Shown here in pieces: positions 12,955-39,900 of a stretch of 64,000 bases of DNA (positions are counted from its first letter, which is position 1; the number at the start of each line of letters is the position of its first letter). The stretch is taken from assembly GCA_900708905.1 (NCBI GenBank), contig CAADRB010000004.1:2607685-2671684 (forward strand), read 5' to 3'. The position numbers and the translations under genes are program-made. This DNA comes from Hymenolepis diminuta. Its lineage: Eukaryota > Platyhelminthes > Cestoda > Cyclophyllidea > Hymenolepididae. The notes under the pieces are model-generated. The model ran no database searches. It was not told where the DNA came from and was given only the letters and a program-made list of their open reading frames with translations.

Positions 12955-15327
12955 GCTAAATATCCGAAATTGAAAATTACTTCAAGAGGGCGCACTGACC
13001 AGGCTCAAGCGTAAATTCTAAATGGAGCATTTAAACAGTGCGTATAAAGTGTCTTTATTTTCCTATATATAATTATGAATTTTGGTAAAACATGTTGTTT
13101 TTCATTCATCTAAATATATTGCTTTGAAATAATTACATTTTATTCACGTTTTACGAACGATACTTATATAAAAATAAAATATTTAATGAGAACAAATCAT
13201 GTCACCAACTTTTATCACAGCCTTATATGAGTCATAACTGTGATTAATTTAATTGGTTTTCGTTCAATTATTTTTAATTTTATCCTCAATTTTACTCTAA
13301 ATAATTGCTCTAAATAAATTACTCTAAATAATTCTTCCATATTTGTGCTTAACGTATTTTCCTAGCGACTAATTTTAATGGCGAGTTAAATATTAATTCG
13401 GCAAACCATTAAATCAGCAGTTCGTGAGTGTTTAGAATAGTATTCAGATTAATGGCAAAGAAGAGCACATCAAATGTATTTGCGAAATTATGCACTCTGA
13501 ACTCCTTTATGAATTCAGTATTAATTTCGATATGATAATTTGTCATCGTTAGAATTTTTATTCTGCCGCAGTCATTCTTATTTATGTATTTAATAGTTCG
13601 AATGCAACATGCATTTCATTCAGAACTATATACAACTGAGACTCACTATTACTCCAACAAAATATCGTTGAATTCTGTTCCATGTCAGGGCATGTATTCA
13701 TGTTGTATGTTCAATCCGTTGCTATCTAATATCATAACCTTGATTGCTTTGATTGTTTAATGACTTGGTGTGTATATCCAAAGTACAATGTTCAATTGAG
13801 TCTGCGGCACAGATTTTACAAACAACTTAAAGTCTTAGCTTATGAAAATTCTCTATCACAAGTTCCTTATCGGTAAGGAAACTAGAACTTTTAAATCTCT
13901 TCTGAATAAATGCAAATAACCGTCTTATTCCCTTTGGAGTATCATTATTGCAATGCAATATTTTCCAAAATGTTTTAATATAAGGTAGGAATGTATTATC
14001 CATTACTCGCATCAATTTTTTTGAAAATAAGTTGGAACAGTTTTTTTCAACGAACCGTGATGAAATAGTCGATAAAAATGTATTTGCGATGCAGTAAAAA
14101 CTCGCGCAAATACATTTAGGTAGCATAAAAACTATTTGTGATTTTAATCAACCGTACATCCTGCTTAGAATGATGATTTTATTGTTGGACCATGGGTACC
14201 TCATAAGTAGATTTCTGAGTTATTTTTCCGTAGCTTTTTACGTGGCCAATAGAAAACTCTACAAAACTATCCAGGATCAGGATTAAAAGCTCCAACTTTT
14301 GTATAAGTCTGAGTACTTTTTATTGGATTTTTTAATAACTTTATGTTATTACTACGAGCAAGTCCAGAATGATGGTCAAATATTCAAATTTCTACTATTC
14401 ACATTACTAAAGGATAGTATGATCATTTCGTACACCAATATATACAACTAAATTCATCCAGTCATCTATCAGAGAACCGTTTCGTACTATGCCAGCCAGA
14501 ATTATGAAATTTAACCAAATGTCTAATTAAAAAATGACTATACATTTGTGTCTCATAATTTCAAGTTAATACTTAAACATAGAGAGTTGTATCAGCATTA
14601 GGGGCCTAGACAGAACAGGTGGTGAAACTCCAATCGAGAGCTGATGTTTTAAAGTGAATTGTTTAGAATATCTAGATATGATTCGTTGCAGATATTTTTC
14701 TCATATTCTTTAAGGCACGTTAATATGAATTATATAAAGATACTATTGAATGAATTAATCTGGAGCCTTCAGTGGTTGATAAAACACAATTATTTTTGTT
14801 AATCCATCTCTTAGTGTCTTCGTCTAATTCTCTCTATTGTTGTGGGGTTTTTAGCACCGATGATGGGAGTTAGTTTTAAACTAAATTACCGCGAAGCATT
14901 TATTGAATGTTTCGAACCTGTGAATGACAACGGTTTCTCTCATTAGAATTTAAAATTGCTTACTACTTACAAACAAGAGTAAAATGCATTTATCCATTGC
15001 GATTTCGGGAAAGATAAGAATTTGCATTACTTTTCTAATACGTAAATTCCACATTGCTACTGAAATGGTATTAGCAGTAGGCAATTTCCTGTTGTTAAGA
15101 GGCAAGTATCCCTTATCACGATTCAACTGCCCAAATTTTGCTTTCGAAAACCTTTCGACCAATGAAACACTTGTCCACTATAGACATAGGTGTACACGAA
15201 ACTCCAAATGCCATTGGTCGCCTAGTGACAAAGTAGCGCTTCCCACTATCGCGTTCAGTTTTCGCTGCTAAGACCTTGCCCTGGTGCGTAAACTAGCAGC
15301 ACTTTGTTCAAAACATTTCATAATAAT
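12955..15327. other. Divergent intergenic region between the SOCS and cholinesterase genes
   Basis: About 2.4 kb, strongly AT-rich. It must hold the 5' regions of both genes, but no TATA or CpG island stands out. A 99-codon minus-strand frame at 13827-14126 has no recognisable motif and is not called. Confidence 0.5.
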
Positions 15328-27544
<12,217 letters not shown>

Positions 27545-27705
27545 ACCTGGTTTTATTCTTTTTTACACGCGCATTATTCTTCAGTTTTAATGTCCTTTAC
27601 ACAAGAGTGATAAAATATCTTACCTATCCCACCCTTCGACTTATAAGTAATATTTTCTAATACGTTTATCAAATCATTTTTTTAAATAGGCAACTCTTTC
27701 AGGGA

Positions 27706-27711
27706 AATAAA
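27706..27711 (+). terminator. Candidate poly(A) signal of the cholinesterase gene
   Basis: AATAAA about 160 nt after the stop codon, in the 390-nt gap between the convergent cholinesterase and HELLS genes. That gap shows no other feature. Confidence 0.5.
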
Positions 27712-27934
27712 AAATACAATCAGCATTGTAGAAAACTGGTGACCATTATTAAGTAGAAATGAACAAATACGATTCAAGGCCGTAGACTCTCCAAAATGCT
27801 AGACTTAAATTCTGAACAAATTGAACGTATTCTATATTCAGAAATCTTGATTACACGCGACTTGCAAACTACAAAACCATAGTCATACATATAAAAAAGT
27901 GGAAGGATTAAAACGCAGGACCATATAATTGTGA

Positions 27935-30900
27935 TCACTCTTCAAGCTTTAGGGGTTTCTTGAAGGGTGTCTTAAATGTGGTCATTGAACGACCAGAACC
28001 TAATCTGGTTGATTTTCTCCTTCTTAACGAATCAGGCTGGTGGTTCATCAACACTAAATTTGACCGATCAGTTTCGTTAGATTGTTGGATTTTCTCGAGA
28101 TTGAAATCAGGTTCCATAGCAAATTTTGTGAACTGCTCAGTCGAAGTTTCACATTCCTCCAATGCTTTGAAATCAGTTCCTAAATGTAAGGTCGAATCTT
28201 TGCTTGTATTAGTAATACAGCAATCCTTTTCTCTGCCTAATTCATCAGAATTCGGAAAGGTATCTCCCTCAGTGATTTTACTAAAAGAAAAAGAAAGAGA
28301 TTAAATAGTTCCGGGGTTTTAGGCATCGATAGAGAAGCATATAGTTACCTGGTTACCAAATGAGCAGTTTCAATTTGTTCAGAGTTGATACACACTTTAG
28401 ACTGAAATAAAAGTAATTCGTTTAGCTTGTCGTTATTGAAAATGTGAAAGTAAGGAAAGAGAAAACGTACTTCATTATGCACAGTTTTGAAAATACTTGG
28501 GCAATTGGTTTCGGGTACTTCTGACTCAAACCCTCTGTAAAAATAGAAAAAAATGTTATATTTGCGACATTATGCTCAAGATGGTTGAAAAGTAGCTCCC
28601 TATGAGGAAGCCCAGGCAAAAAACGTGCTAAATCACTGACATAATATGAAGTCCGGAATCAATGTAAAAGTATATGTTTAGACCGACTCAAAGACCACCA
28701 AGGTTACACACTCAGAGCTCAAAATCACGAGTTCTATAATGAAATCTCGAGTTGTAAAAGAGACTGTAGACGAATGCTTATGCATAAAATGGAATTTAGG
28801 TACAACCATAATGTTATTTGTGATCTTCTGATATTCCATTTTTACAGATAATCTGTTTGATAAATGCGTTTTTTGTTTTCATAATGGGAAGTTGATTCCT
28901 AATATCTAAGTAAATTGCGTTGGGAGAAAATATTATTATCGGAAGGCTTGACAGAGTTAGCATGAGCACGTACTTTGTGTAGAAAGCGTGATCTAGATAG
29001 ATCTTTACTAAGGTACATCAGATAGATAAAATCATAACGCTAAATTAACGATCCTTTAGTGGTCATGTATAAAGCGAACGCTTTTGTTATTCTCTGTCTT
29101 GTCTAACCGATGTATATTTCAGTTGCATGAGCTTATATTAAACGTAAAAATGAAAGCTGAATAATTTTTACTTACCTGTTAAGAATTTGGTCAATTTCTG
29201 CATCTGTAAGATTGAGAGCATCAACTGTAGATTCTGATGTCGTAGTTGGATTGTTTAAGAGCTCCCTATAATCTATTTCATCCTTGAGGTCTCCTTTGGA
29301 CGATTGGTCTTCATTTTCACCGTCGAATTCCATCTACAAACAGCGCAAAAAAGTAAAGTTTTTATCAATCTCGTTTATTGTGAGGACAGTCAAAATACCA
29401 CAATAGTCTTCTGCATGCGCATTTAACACCCAACATATAGATTGCCTTCATCTGTCATTCGTAAGTTAAGAATTTTCCCATGCCTATTGTTTCTTATTTT
29501 AGTTGAAATTCGTGTAGAAGGGGAAGTCTTTCAAATTGCATTTTTATTTGAGCAGAATTCCTGTTGCATATATAATTAAGAAACAAAATTATCTTAGGCA
29601 ACTATAGCAAATATTAGATGTTCTGTCGATTCCAAAACTGCATCGTCGTACACAGCTCATCAAAGCTTGGTTGAACGTACTGTAATTTCAAGGCAGTGCA
29701 TATACATCAACTAATATTTCAATAATTCAAGGTCTGAGTATCCAGAATCCAAATTTGGCCTCTAATCCAAAGATTCCTGGCCAAGAGAGTAGTACTTGAA
29801 AGGTAAATGAGTTGTTCGCAGTTCACAGAGAACGAGGTTCAAAGTAGAATGAAGGGTGGATTGATTTGAGAATTTGGCCATGTTTATCTGGGAGTCCTCT
29901 AGGTCATAGTCCAGGTAGGAGTATACGGTTCTAGCGATGAAAGTTGCCAAATAGCTGGACTGCAGGCGCACGCCACTACGTCCGGCGCTTCATTTGCTTC
30001 AACATAGACGTGTTCGTCAGTGTGATTCAAGGGTGAATATACATAAAATGTACCCACAACAACAATCTATCTAATGTCAGATATATTGTAGAATGATTAT
30101 ATTTAATTTGTTGATAATGTGTGAATTATGTTGGAAATCTTGAGCAAATTCTTGGATCGACACCAAGTCTCAAAACACTCATATATTCATAATGAAGTTA
30201 AAACGCTGTTCTGTTGAGAACCTACTGTGGAAGTGAAGGGTTTTGATTTATCATGGAGCAGAAGTCGCTCAAGTTCACGTTTGGCCAATGCCCGCGTGTA
30301 GATACGCTCCTCGATTGAGTTGGCTGTCAAGTAACGAAGGACGAGTACCGGCTTCTCCTGACCCAAACGATGACACCTAGTTTAAGTTAAAATTAAAATA
30401 TAATTAGAATGAATTAATGTTAGAAACAAGCAAAAAGCTAGATACTGTACGTCTGCTAATATAACCAATAACAGTGTCGTTAAATGCAAATGGGACACAC
30501 CTTTTTAAATTGTTTTAGACAAAATGGAGTCCTTTTTATAATATCTGAAAGATTAATCAGAAGCCTATAGACCTTAGGTATTTTTAATAATGCATTCACG
30601 ATTATTATGCACATCCACAGTCAAGAGGAATGCATTGAATCTAGATAAATTTGAAAGCAATAAAACATACCATTAACTATCATAATTTCATCTCAAGTTA
30701 ACGGTTTGAGATTCCCATTTATGACTTAATAGTGCAAATTTCTTTTCTCTACGATGGATAAACAAACGAATTAGTGAAAGGAATCTACATTATTTCACCC
30801 AGCCAATCTGTGGAGAGTTTATTGTTTTTTTCTTTTGGTGAATAGTCTTTGTCAATGAAACTGTGACAGATGTTACTCAAGGCCATTCGGCCAGATTGGT

Positions 30901-33900
30901 AATTAAATAGAAATAACAGTTATAAATAAAGATAGAATAATCAAATTTCTCATTTGAGATCGTTTCTATTATCATCCGTTAAATGGAATCTTTTGTTTCA
31001 TACTCGCGAGCTCAGATCACAACATATCCCAGCAAGTCAACGGGATATGTTCGACACCATGAGAAGGAGAGGAGTAAATCATAACCAGATCACAATGTTT
31101 CAAAGTGAGTTTTCCATGTAACTGGATAATGGATATCCATAAGCCATAAGATCAAGTGGTTAGTGGGGTATCCAGGCTTGAAGTATCTGACCACATGGTA
31201 AACTAAGTTTAAGACACTGTGACTTGAGTATGATTTACTTCCCCTGTTGTCAAGTGTTCTTCATCTTTTCTATCTGAATTGTTGTAATTTCCACATCAAA
31301 TTAGATGTGATTTAATAAAGACATGTTCTCTTTGGGGTCCTCTGGGCCTTTGTACTTAGTTTCAAAACAGTACAATTATTACTAGATTACATTTGTGAAT
31401 AAACGAAGAATATTCAGACTTCTCATGTCAGATCATTACCATTATCATTTCATATTTCCGAGTGATTCTGAGTACAAGTTATGACTATTTCGTACCGTGC
31501 AATAATAGGTCAGTGGAATACATGAGACATTGGGGGGTAGGGGGGAAAGGGGTCAATCACACTTTGGTCCCGGTGTCTCAAAGAGAGCTTTGAAAATGGC
31601 CAGACACAGGATGTCCGGATAGCACATGGTTGAGCGTTAAAACTTGGGAACGGGGGGATGGAAGAGAGAGGTCACCGGAAAATAAATGTGAGGAAAGGTT
31701 AGGTGAGCCGATTTTATCCATCATATGGTGTTCGTTACTCCTACTCGTCACTTCAACCGGTCATTCTCTTAATAGTCATATGCTTATTTTTATTCTTGCG
31801 TCATTCTTGTGCAGTCTTAGTTAATAAGCCTCACAAAATACTACCATTATGTTCCCCTTATAGAAAGCTGTAACATTCCCTGAAAAGCTCCAAATACATT
31901 CAAATATAATGCAATACAACCTATATGGGGTTACTAGTCCATCAGATACCTCAGTAGTATGTTCGTGTGATTTTCGCTGCTTATCAGCAGCTTATGTCAG
32001 TCCACATCTGAGGCGGTGAAATAGTGTATGTATTTTTATAACACACAAATATAGCTGTGTGTGTTGTATACAACTAATTATCTATGTGAATATCTCCCTC
32101 TGTATGTGCGTGGGGGATATTCGTGATGCAGTGGTGTGCTTAAGGCTCATGTGTGAGACATAAGACGATTGGATAGCAGACTTACCGTTGACTATCTTAC
32201 GCCCCGCTGTGTCGAGTTATATATTATAATCATCAAAATATATGTCGGACATGCGCCTCAAGATAGCTGTTTGCCACTCATGTAGTGGCTCACATGTACG
32301 GGGTGAAGTCACAATACTTGTATCGTGTGAACTTATATATTTATCGCAATTTTAGGAACAGATCCCCTCTCTGACACCGTCAACCCCCAATTTCCAAGGC
32401 TGTGGGATATCTTATAAGATCGTTTGCCTTCTCAACCATCGGGAAAAAAGGAAGTGAAGTGGCAAAATCAGCTCTTCCTGACTAAATAATACCAGTCAAT
32501 AAGCACCGACTATTGAAGGCAGTCATTTGCTGCAATCAAGGGGACACATCATGAACTTTGAATTTTCGGATGTGAACTGCTCATTTAGTAAATATTGTAC
32601 AATCGGAATTCAAAAATCGTATGAAGTAAAACTCTGATACTTTGATGTTGCTCTCTTTATCTTTTCGATCCTTCCCCTTAATAATTTATTGGACTTACTG
32701 TTATTCGATGTTAGTTGCTTTCCACGATAAAAAAACTGGCGAAACTTTTTGTAATGCTATGAATTATAATACCAGCCATATGTTCTCGTCAAATTATCAT
32801 CGGTTTTATTAAGTCCGGTTGGTCAACAACATGACCAGTTAAAGTTTGCATTAAAAATACCATTAGGACATAAACACGTATAGTTTTAAATATTACAGTT
32901 ACCAAAATGGGGAGGAAAGTAAACTATGGAGATTCTTTCCTTAAAAGGTAAGCATATATCTGAATTTCAATTTCCTATTGGGGTCTCTTTGTCCTTCGCT
33001 CAAGTTTAAAGAATGGGTTGCTACACCACACATTTTCATTCCTACAAAAAATTTAGTATAAGCGGAGATTTACAGCCTTGAAACTAACCAAAACTTTTTA
33101 ACAATACTCACTCACGGTGATTACCTTAAAAATATCAGTGAGTAAAATTTTATATATTATATTATGCCTCTATTTCAACCAAAAACACAACCATAACACT
33201 TTAAGACAATTACCAAACTTACCGGTCCATAGCCTGAAGATCCAATTGAGGATTCCAGTCAGAGTCATGAATGATGACAGTATCAGCAGAGGTTTGGAGA
33301 TTGAGCCCCAGTCCACCTGATCGAGTTGACAGCAAGAAGATGGGAAGTTCGTCTGCATCGGAAGTATTGAATTCATGCACCACCTCCTGCCGTGTTTCGA
33401 AACGAACTGCTCCATCTAGGCGCACCCAATCCCAACCACGAGCTTCCAAGAGATCTTCAATCACATCCAGAACCATTGTGAACTGGGAGAATATGAGGGT
33501 CTAAAAGAAGAGAAACTTGAGCAGAAACAAAACTCGAACTTCTTTTGACCCAAATGATATGATTTCACTGGTCCCTCCTGAAGATGTATGATTAAGGGCT
33601 TTGGATTCTGCATCCAAATCTTTCATTTGAAATGTTCCTTTATTCATAAAGATAGTATACATTGCGCTATTCGACAATTTAGCGCGTAGATACAGCAGAG
33701 TGAAAAGGATGGGGGAGATTTGTCCCATGGGATTTAGGTTAATTACTTCGTTTCCCAGAGCGAAGAACATATCCTGGAGATTCCACAAAAATATTTTTGG
33801 AGGAAATTCGCACTAAATATAATATTAACATTAAAAATGACATTTTGGCATATTGGGTTTCAATCATCCTTGTCTTTTGTAAGACCTAGAGCAATTGGAA

Positions 33901-36900
33901 AATGCGCTCTAGAAACATTGATTGCATTAAAAGTGCAAAAGGCATTGATTTCCCTTCCTTCCACGCAACTGGCAGCTTCTCTCTTCTCAGTTTTCGCTCG
34001 AGTTCCCTTAAGATGAGAATTTACGCTTTTAGTGACCGGAATTGACATTATTGGCTATTTAGCCATGACTACTTGATCAAATTGCCTTAGTTGTGTTTTT
34101 TTGTAAGCTTTCTTTTTAGTTCCTCTCGGAAGAGAACTGGGATGACTATTCATAAAAGCCCAAGGAGGAAGCATGGTCGCGGGATTTTCCATAGGAAATC
34201 GCTGAGCTAGCTCTTCATATTTCATGGCTCCACGAGGACGTAATCCTAAGAGCCTTAGCACTGTTGTGGAAATGAGAAACTATTTACCTTATGACCAGTT
34301 GCAATAAGTTTCTTAAGAAGTCGATCAAGGAGCGTCAACTTCCCACCCATTCGAAGAAGTTCATTCGCGAAAGCCTGCTTCTTCTTATCTGATTGATAAT
34401 CCTCCTTGTTTAAATCGAGCGAACGTGGACGTTCAAGTACGAGATAGGAATGGTTAGCGAGTCTTCGAAGGAGCATAAGTTTTGAACTGGATGCGGCGCT
34501 CTTGAGGAATTTGTATGGCGGTTTGCATAGTTTTGTGGGACGAGGAGGGCTGATATTTTCAACATGTCTCGAGTTGAACTTTGTTTTACGTGGTCTTCCT
34601 CGTTTCTTGAGTAGCGAAAGCCTTTCGTTCCTATCAATAGATGAAGGTAAGTGTTAGATTTAATAATATTTTTTTCCTTTATCAAAAATAACCTAGCTAA
34701 GGGCATTACTGCGATTTTGCGAAAAAACCAGGAACTAAATCTGGTCTTGGTTTAATCAAACTATATTATAAAATGATACACTCATGAAATTCTGAATATA
34801 TAAGACCATAGTAGTAAGTCAATTAAATACAAGTAAACACATCTCAGAGACCGGTTATTTTCCATGCCATGTAGCTATCGAATCTACATATACGTAAAAG
34901 GGAAGTGAACATTTGGATCTGAGAATTTACCATTTAACCAAGCTTTTGCCTGCTGCATGAAGAGGTTAGACATATCGATAATCAGCACCAGGTATGAAAG
35001 AAAATTTTGGTTTCTAACACCCTTAATCCTTACGTGAAGACAGAAAACGGTGGATACGAATGGAAGCTCTTGATGAGTGCACTCAAATATATATATGACT
35101 CAACTTCTAGTCAATAAACTGGGGTAGCTTTCCCAACACTTTCAAACTGTAACTCGACATATACAAATAATATGGAACTTCTTTGCTCTATACCATATAA
35201 TAAATAGATTATATGTGCTGTTACTTATTAAGATAGTATGCACTATATTATTCGAGTTAGTGAATGCATATACATATCGATAAAAATAAGGAAAGGGAAA
35301 GGAGATTTAGTCTATTGGATTCGAGCTTTTTCACTACTTCAGGTCGGAGGAATAATGTAGTGTAATTTTTTAGCTCCTTTCTCTAAAGATACTTAGAAGA
35401 GAATGATATTCTGATGTATGGCACTTTAAGTACGCACGTCTTTTGTCCGATTCAAAGACAGTTGGAGTTTTTCTTGATCACTACGCCTGCAGACCAATAA
35501 TTCCAATGATAGTGCAAAAGCACTGCTCTCTTGCATAGACCCTACCTATTCTTTCAATTCATTCGAAGTTCGTTTCGCTGCTTCAAAACATTAAAGTGTT
35601 TTCTTCAAAACATATTTAGCATTTTTTAGTTGTTTAGGTGAAAATGCTTTCTTTATATATGGATTACCTTTTCCCGCTGTCTGACATGAGAACCGCCTCC
35701 TTTTGACCGTTGGTAGTGCTTCTAGCGTTGTCTGATACAATCTCTTGCTTCTTTCGCCGACATCTCTTTCTGACAGTCGGCGGATCTTCATTTCTAAAAG
35801 GCAAAACGGCTTGAGAGTATTTTTTAATTTAAAGATATTCTAGGCCGGATGCTTTCTGAAACAATGCATTTGATTAATAAGGTGCAGTTAATTTTGAATA
35901 ATCTATTTTTTCAAATTCCCCATGACTAATATTTGCAAACTGTTTTATGTTGTAATTGGCAAAAATAATTTCTCCAGGGCGAAATTCATGAAAGTTTTTA
36001 GTTGATCTCATGGATAATAAATGGCGTGTAAACATAATAATAATATGATAGAGCTTGTAACGAATCTGCTTTTGTGAATCAGGATAGAAGTAAATCCAAT
36101 AAAATCTGAACTATTAAAAAAGAAAGTACCAATTTCCGGTAGTCGGAAGATCCATGTCAAGTTTTGGCCGTTTAGATGCAGTTATTTCATTGAGATTATC
36201 AATCTTGCGAACAGATTGGGGAAAAAGTTTCGAGGCTATTAGAAAAATAAATAAATTCTAATTTATTATCAAATAACGCCAGGTAAATCTAATATCAGGG
36301 AACAGATTTATCATAAAAAATATTTGCCATCTCGCCATCCATACATTATTCAAAGCAAAATACTACTCTTTCTTGATACATAATGACCTACCCGAGGCGC
36401 TATAAGGCAACTTGGAAACTTTTTCACGTTGAGCTCGTAAAATAACTACTGACTATGCTGAATACGGACCAATCGATGGATTATTGATGGAGAATCAATT
36501 TTTATTTGAGGCTCAAAGAAACAATATTCCTAGAAAATTTCTCAAGGTTTGTAATAATGTCCGCATTAGGAGTAACAAATAAACTTTTAAAAAAGATATT
36601 TAGCAAAGGGTATGGCGCTCTACTGAAATGACAATGAGCAGAGAAGAATTTATCAACATAAGAGAAAATGATTATCGTTCGAACATCCTCAATTACCTCG
36701 AATCAGAGCGGTGTTCATCATAATAATGACACCGATTGTAGGCCGCGCGTCTTTTGCAACCTTCATTCAAAATATTTTTCGTATCAACAGTAGTGATGCT
36801 TCCTGTGGAGTTTTTAGTTGGTATCGCTATTGAGCCCTTTTCAAGTAGTGTCTGCACCACGTAGTCGTGAAGTTTCTATGTAAAAAAATTTGGTACATCA

Positions 36901-39900
36901 AGTAAATGAATAAGACTAGTATCTTCATGCCTATAGCTTAATGTTAATGATACGATGAAATTGTCTATTTTCACTGCTGTTATGCGGCTCTGTTAATCTG
37001 TAACTGAGTCATCAAAGTTGATGAAGCCGGTACAATCTTAGGCCCAGTGTTCAGGATACTAGCTGTCATCGCCAATCAGATTGATAAAACAAACCTTGGG
37101 GATTAGTGATTGGCATTCTGTCCTATCTATAATAAATACTCATTTTGACCACGCTTCCTAAAGTACTTTAATTCGCCCTTTTAATCCCAATCTAAGATTC
37201 ACATGTTCAGCGCCTCAGCTTTTTTCCTTTCATTCTAATTCCCAATTCCTCTTTATCTTTCCTCTTTTCCACCTTCATTCCTTTAATCGATCAGACTCAA
37301 CTGTTGGTCTTCTAGTTTTTGAAAAGACTATTGTATCCTGTTGGCCTTTAGGGGGATCACCAATTTTGCAATATCTTTCGGTCTTACTTGGTTGGCTTCC
37401 TGAAAGTAGCTTTACTACTTTGGTGCTGCTTTAGACTCTTAGAAAATTTTCTTACTCCAGGATAACTTTGGCAAACGTGTTTCTCTTTTGAAAATGATAA
37501 ATAGCTTACCATAAGCCAATCCTTTAAGAGTTAGGAAAATGCATAAAAAATACATACATACCTGTTGGTCTGGCGTCATAAGAACCCGCAGAATTACTTC
37601 CCTCTTCGGAGGTAGTTTAAAGTCCACCTGTGCCTTGGTTCGACGAAGCATAAAGGGATGGATAATGTTGCGAAGATTTGTTATTAAAGCATGTTCAGCC
37701 TCCTGGGCAGCCAATCGATCACGTCCCATTTGATCCATGAGGGTGGCTGGGTCAAACCATCTCTGAAAGGAGAAAACAATAAAATAACAATCGCATTCCT
37801 TTTGTTCACAAGATCAAGTATAAATGGCCGAAAAAGAGTAAATGAAATTCAAATGATAGGTACCAGGTTTCTAATACTAACAAGAAAAAAGGGAAAATTA
37901 CTGTCGTGTGCATATCTAACATCACAATTGAGACACAGAACACATGAAGAATGCTAAGTATTAAAAGTTCATTCAGGTCGACTTTGATCTTGAGTTAAAT
38001 TTAATAATAATAAAACCTCTCAGTTTTATGGTTGTTCAAACCGACAACAGTAGAACGAAACCTTTTTGTGACTATTAAGTGATTACGAACTAATTACTTG
38101 ATTCGAGAGTTTAGTATCTTAAATATTACCGGTATTCGAATGCATCATATTATATTTATCTAAGCTATGCCAATGAATAAAACTCAAAGACGGATTTTCA
38201 CAGGAAAATGCATTGAATTTAAGAATAACGCAAACACAGAATAATTCTATTAGTATTAGATTTATATTTCAGTTAATTATGGGATAGGAATGGCGTAATG
38301 GTTCTGTTTGGGAAAAAGTAGACATTTAAACGTGGAAATGAATTTAATAACATCCACGAATTCAACAGAAACGTATCCAGGTGAGGTAATACGTGTGAAA
38401 ATTAGAAGCTTACTAGACCACATTCAGTAAATTAACTAAGGAACGCTCGAACCAAATTCCGTTCGACACGATGAGGTCATGCAGGAAGCGTGGACCGAAA
38501 AAGTCATTATCAACCAAAATTAAATTGATTAAGAAAAATGGAAGAATAAAAAATCGGCCATTTGTGTAAAAGGTAGAAATAAGCAGTAAAAAACATAAGG
38601 AGTACTGAGAGTGAGAGGTAGTACTAATTTTACTAAAATGGACATAATCTTACATCCCGAGCGAGCAAGATGGATATGAGCAAATATCCTGATCTAGGCA
38701 GTGACCGATATTCTATTATGTTCTATCCATTTTGCGTTCATGTTAAATGATGTCCTGGCAAGTGCTTCTGTACAGGCTCTAACTAGATTGCTGGCTTATT
38801 AATATACCTGGAGCTTATATCATCATTCAAAGACAAATTTGCACCATTACTTTTCTAATGCCTGCTTTGTTCTGGTTGTCATTGTCTGAACGAATAGAAT
38901 AAACTCAGGTGACAAACTCAAATCTATACGTTCTGCATGCATAACTCAACTTTCATCCTTTTTTTCCTCTCCTGTATCGTTTTTCTTTATTGGTGTTAAA
39001 TAAACTTTTGGTGTGTTATTGAGCTATTAGCTATGGGAAGATGTTGGTTATTCACAATGATTTAAAATGGCATGACCAACAATTCAATTAAATACACAAA
39101 TCAACACGCCCTGAATAACACGGATATAAACTCAGCCAGTGTCGAATAAAGAACTTTTGATAAATTTAAGAAGATTTCAATACACTTCCATTTTAAAGTA
39201 GATAAATGAATTCTTTCAGAATTCAAATTAAGTACGACTTTTGACATTCTGACTTCTTTATGTACTCCCATAAGATCCTTCATTTCATCCTCTACTGACC
39301 TATTTTGACATTTAGTGTGTTCAGATTCTATCCTATGATTTAAAACTGCAAAAGCATTCTGCATTGTAATGGATGATAATCGTCTTGTTAAACATTCCAA
39401 GTTTGGTCAGAGGAATCATAAAATACCAGGTCTGTCTTCTTACAAATCAATGGAAAGAATCAATTGGGAAAAACTCTGTTTATCCGTCACATGGTTTCGT
39501 ATTAATAACTTAATTTTACTGCTCTAATTGCGATAAACAGGAATATGATTTAATCGAATTGAAACAATTTAACAACACTAAACAAAAATATCAAATCAAA
39601 TTTCAATGAGTTACGACAGTTACTAAAATTCTTCCATATTCTGTCACAGCGCATTCATTCTACTGTTCAACATAGCGTTTCAGGTTGTATCATTGCATTG
39701 CAAAACAGGATCGCGTGCAGTATTTCCATCTGGCTATACTTGGCCCAACTATACTGCGTTTCATTTGCTGTAAATCCATTTACATCAGGTCTACTTTATT
39801 CAATGGGTAAATTTACGTCTTAAAAGACATGCACGTTAGTATTGATTTTCTGAATTAACCAAAACTAATACTTAAAAGAGTAATTAAGCAGCGATACGGT

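Larger units (their letters stand above)
30377..33222. other. HELLS intron with repeats
   Basis: A 2.85-kb intron between the motif V and motif VI exons. It holds the family B copy at 32530-32760 and a G-rich run at 31531-31552. No exon seen in the rest. Smaller HELLS introns at 28535-29175, 29334-30225, 34631-35667, 35794-36696 and 36876-37561 show no feature I can support. Confidence 0.5.

Noticed and set aside
13827..14126. 99-codon minus-strand frame in the SOCS/cholinesterase intergenic region
   Set aside because: No recognisable motif, no supporting splice partners, AT-rich context; could be chance.
15304..15327. Frame extension upstream of the cholinesterase ATG
   Set aside because: It would need a TTG start; the ATG at 15328 directly precedes a good signal peptide.
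32010..32340. GT-rich and partly self-complementary stretch that looked like a ribozyme-bearing SINE
   Set aside because: No hammerhead core (ctgatga with gaaa) could be found; left as unexplained intron sequence.
35591..35791. 66-residue minus-strand frame overlapping the HELLS exon 35668-35793
   Set aside because: It is in the wrong frame. The frame that joins both neighbours without a stop is the other one ([15 protein letters not shown]).
36130..36237. Candidate extra HELLS exon with plausible acceptor (ctaatag) and donor (gtactt)
   Set aside because: Entering from the upstream exon puts it out of phase, and joining to the next exon creates a TGA. Skipping it joins 36697 to 35793 in perfect phase.
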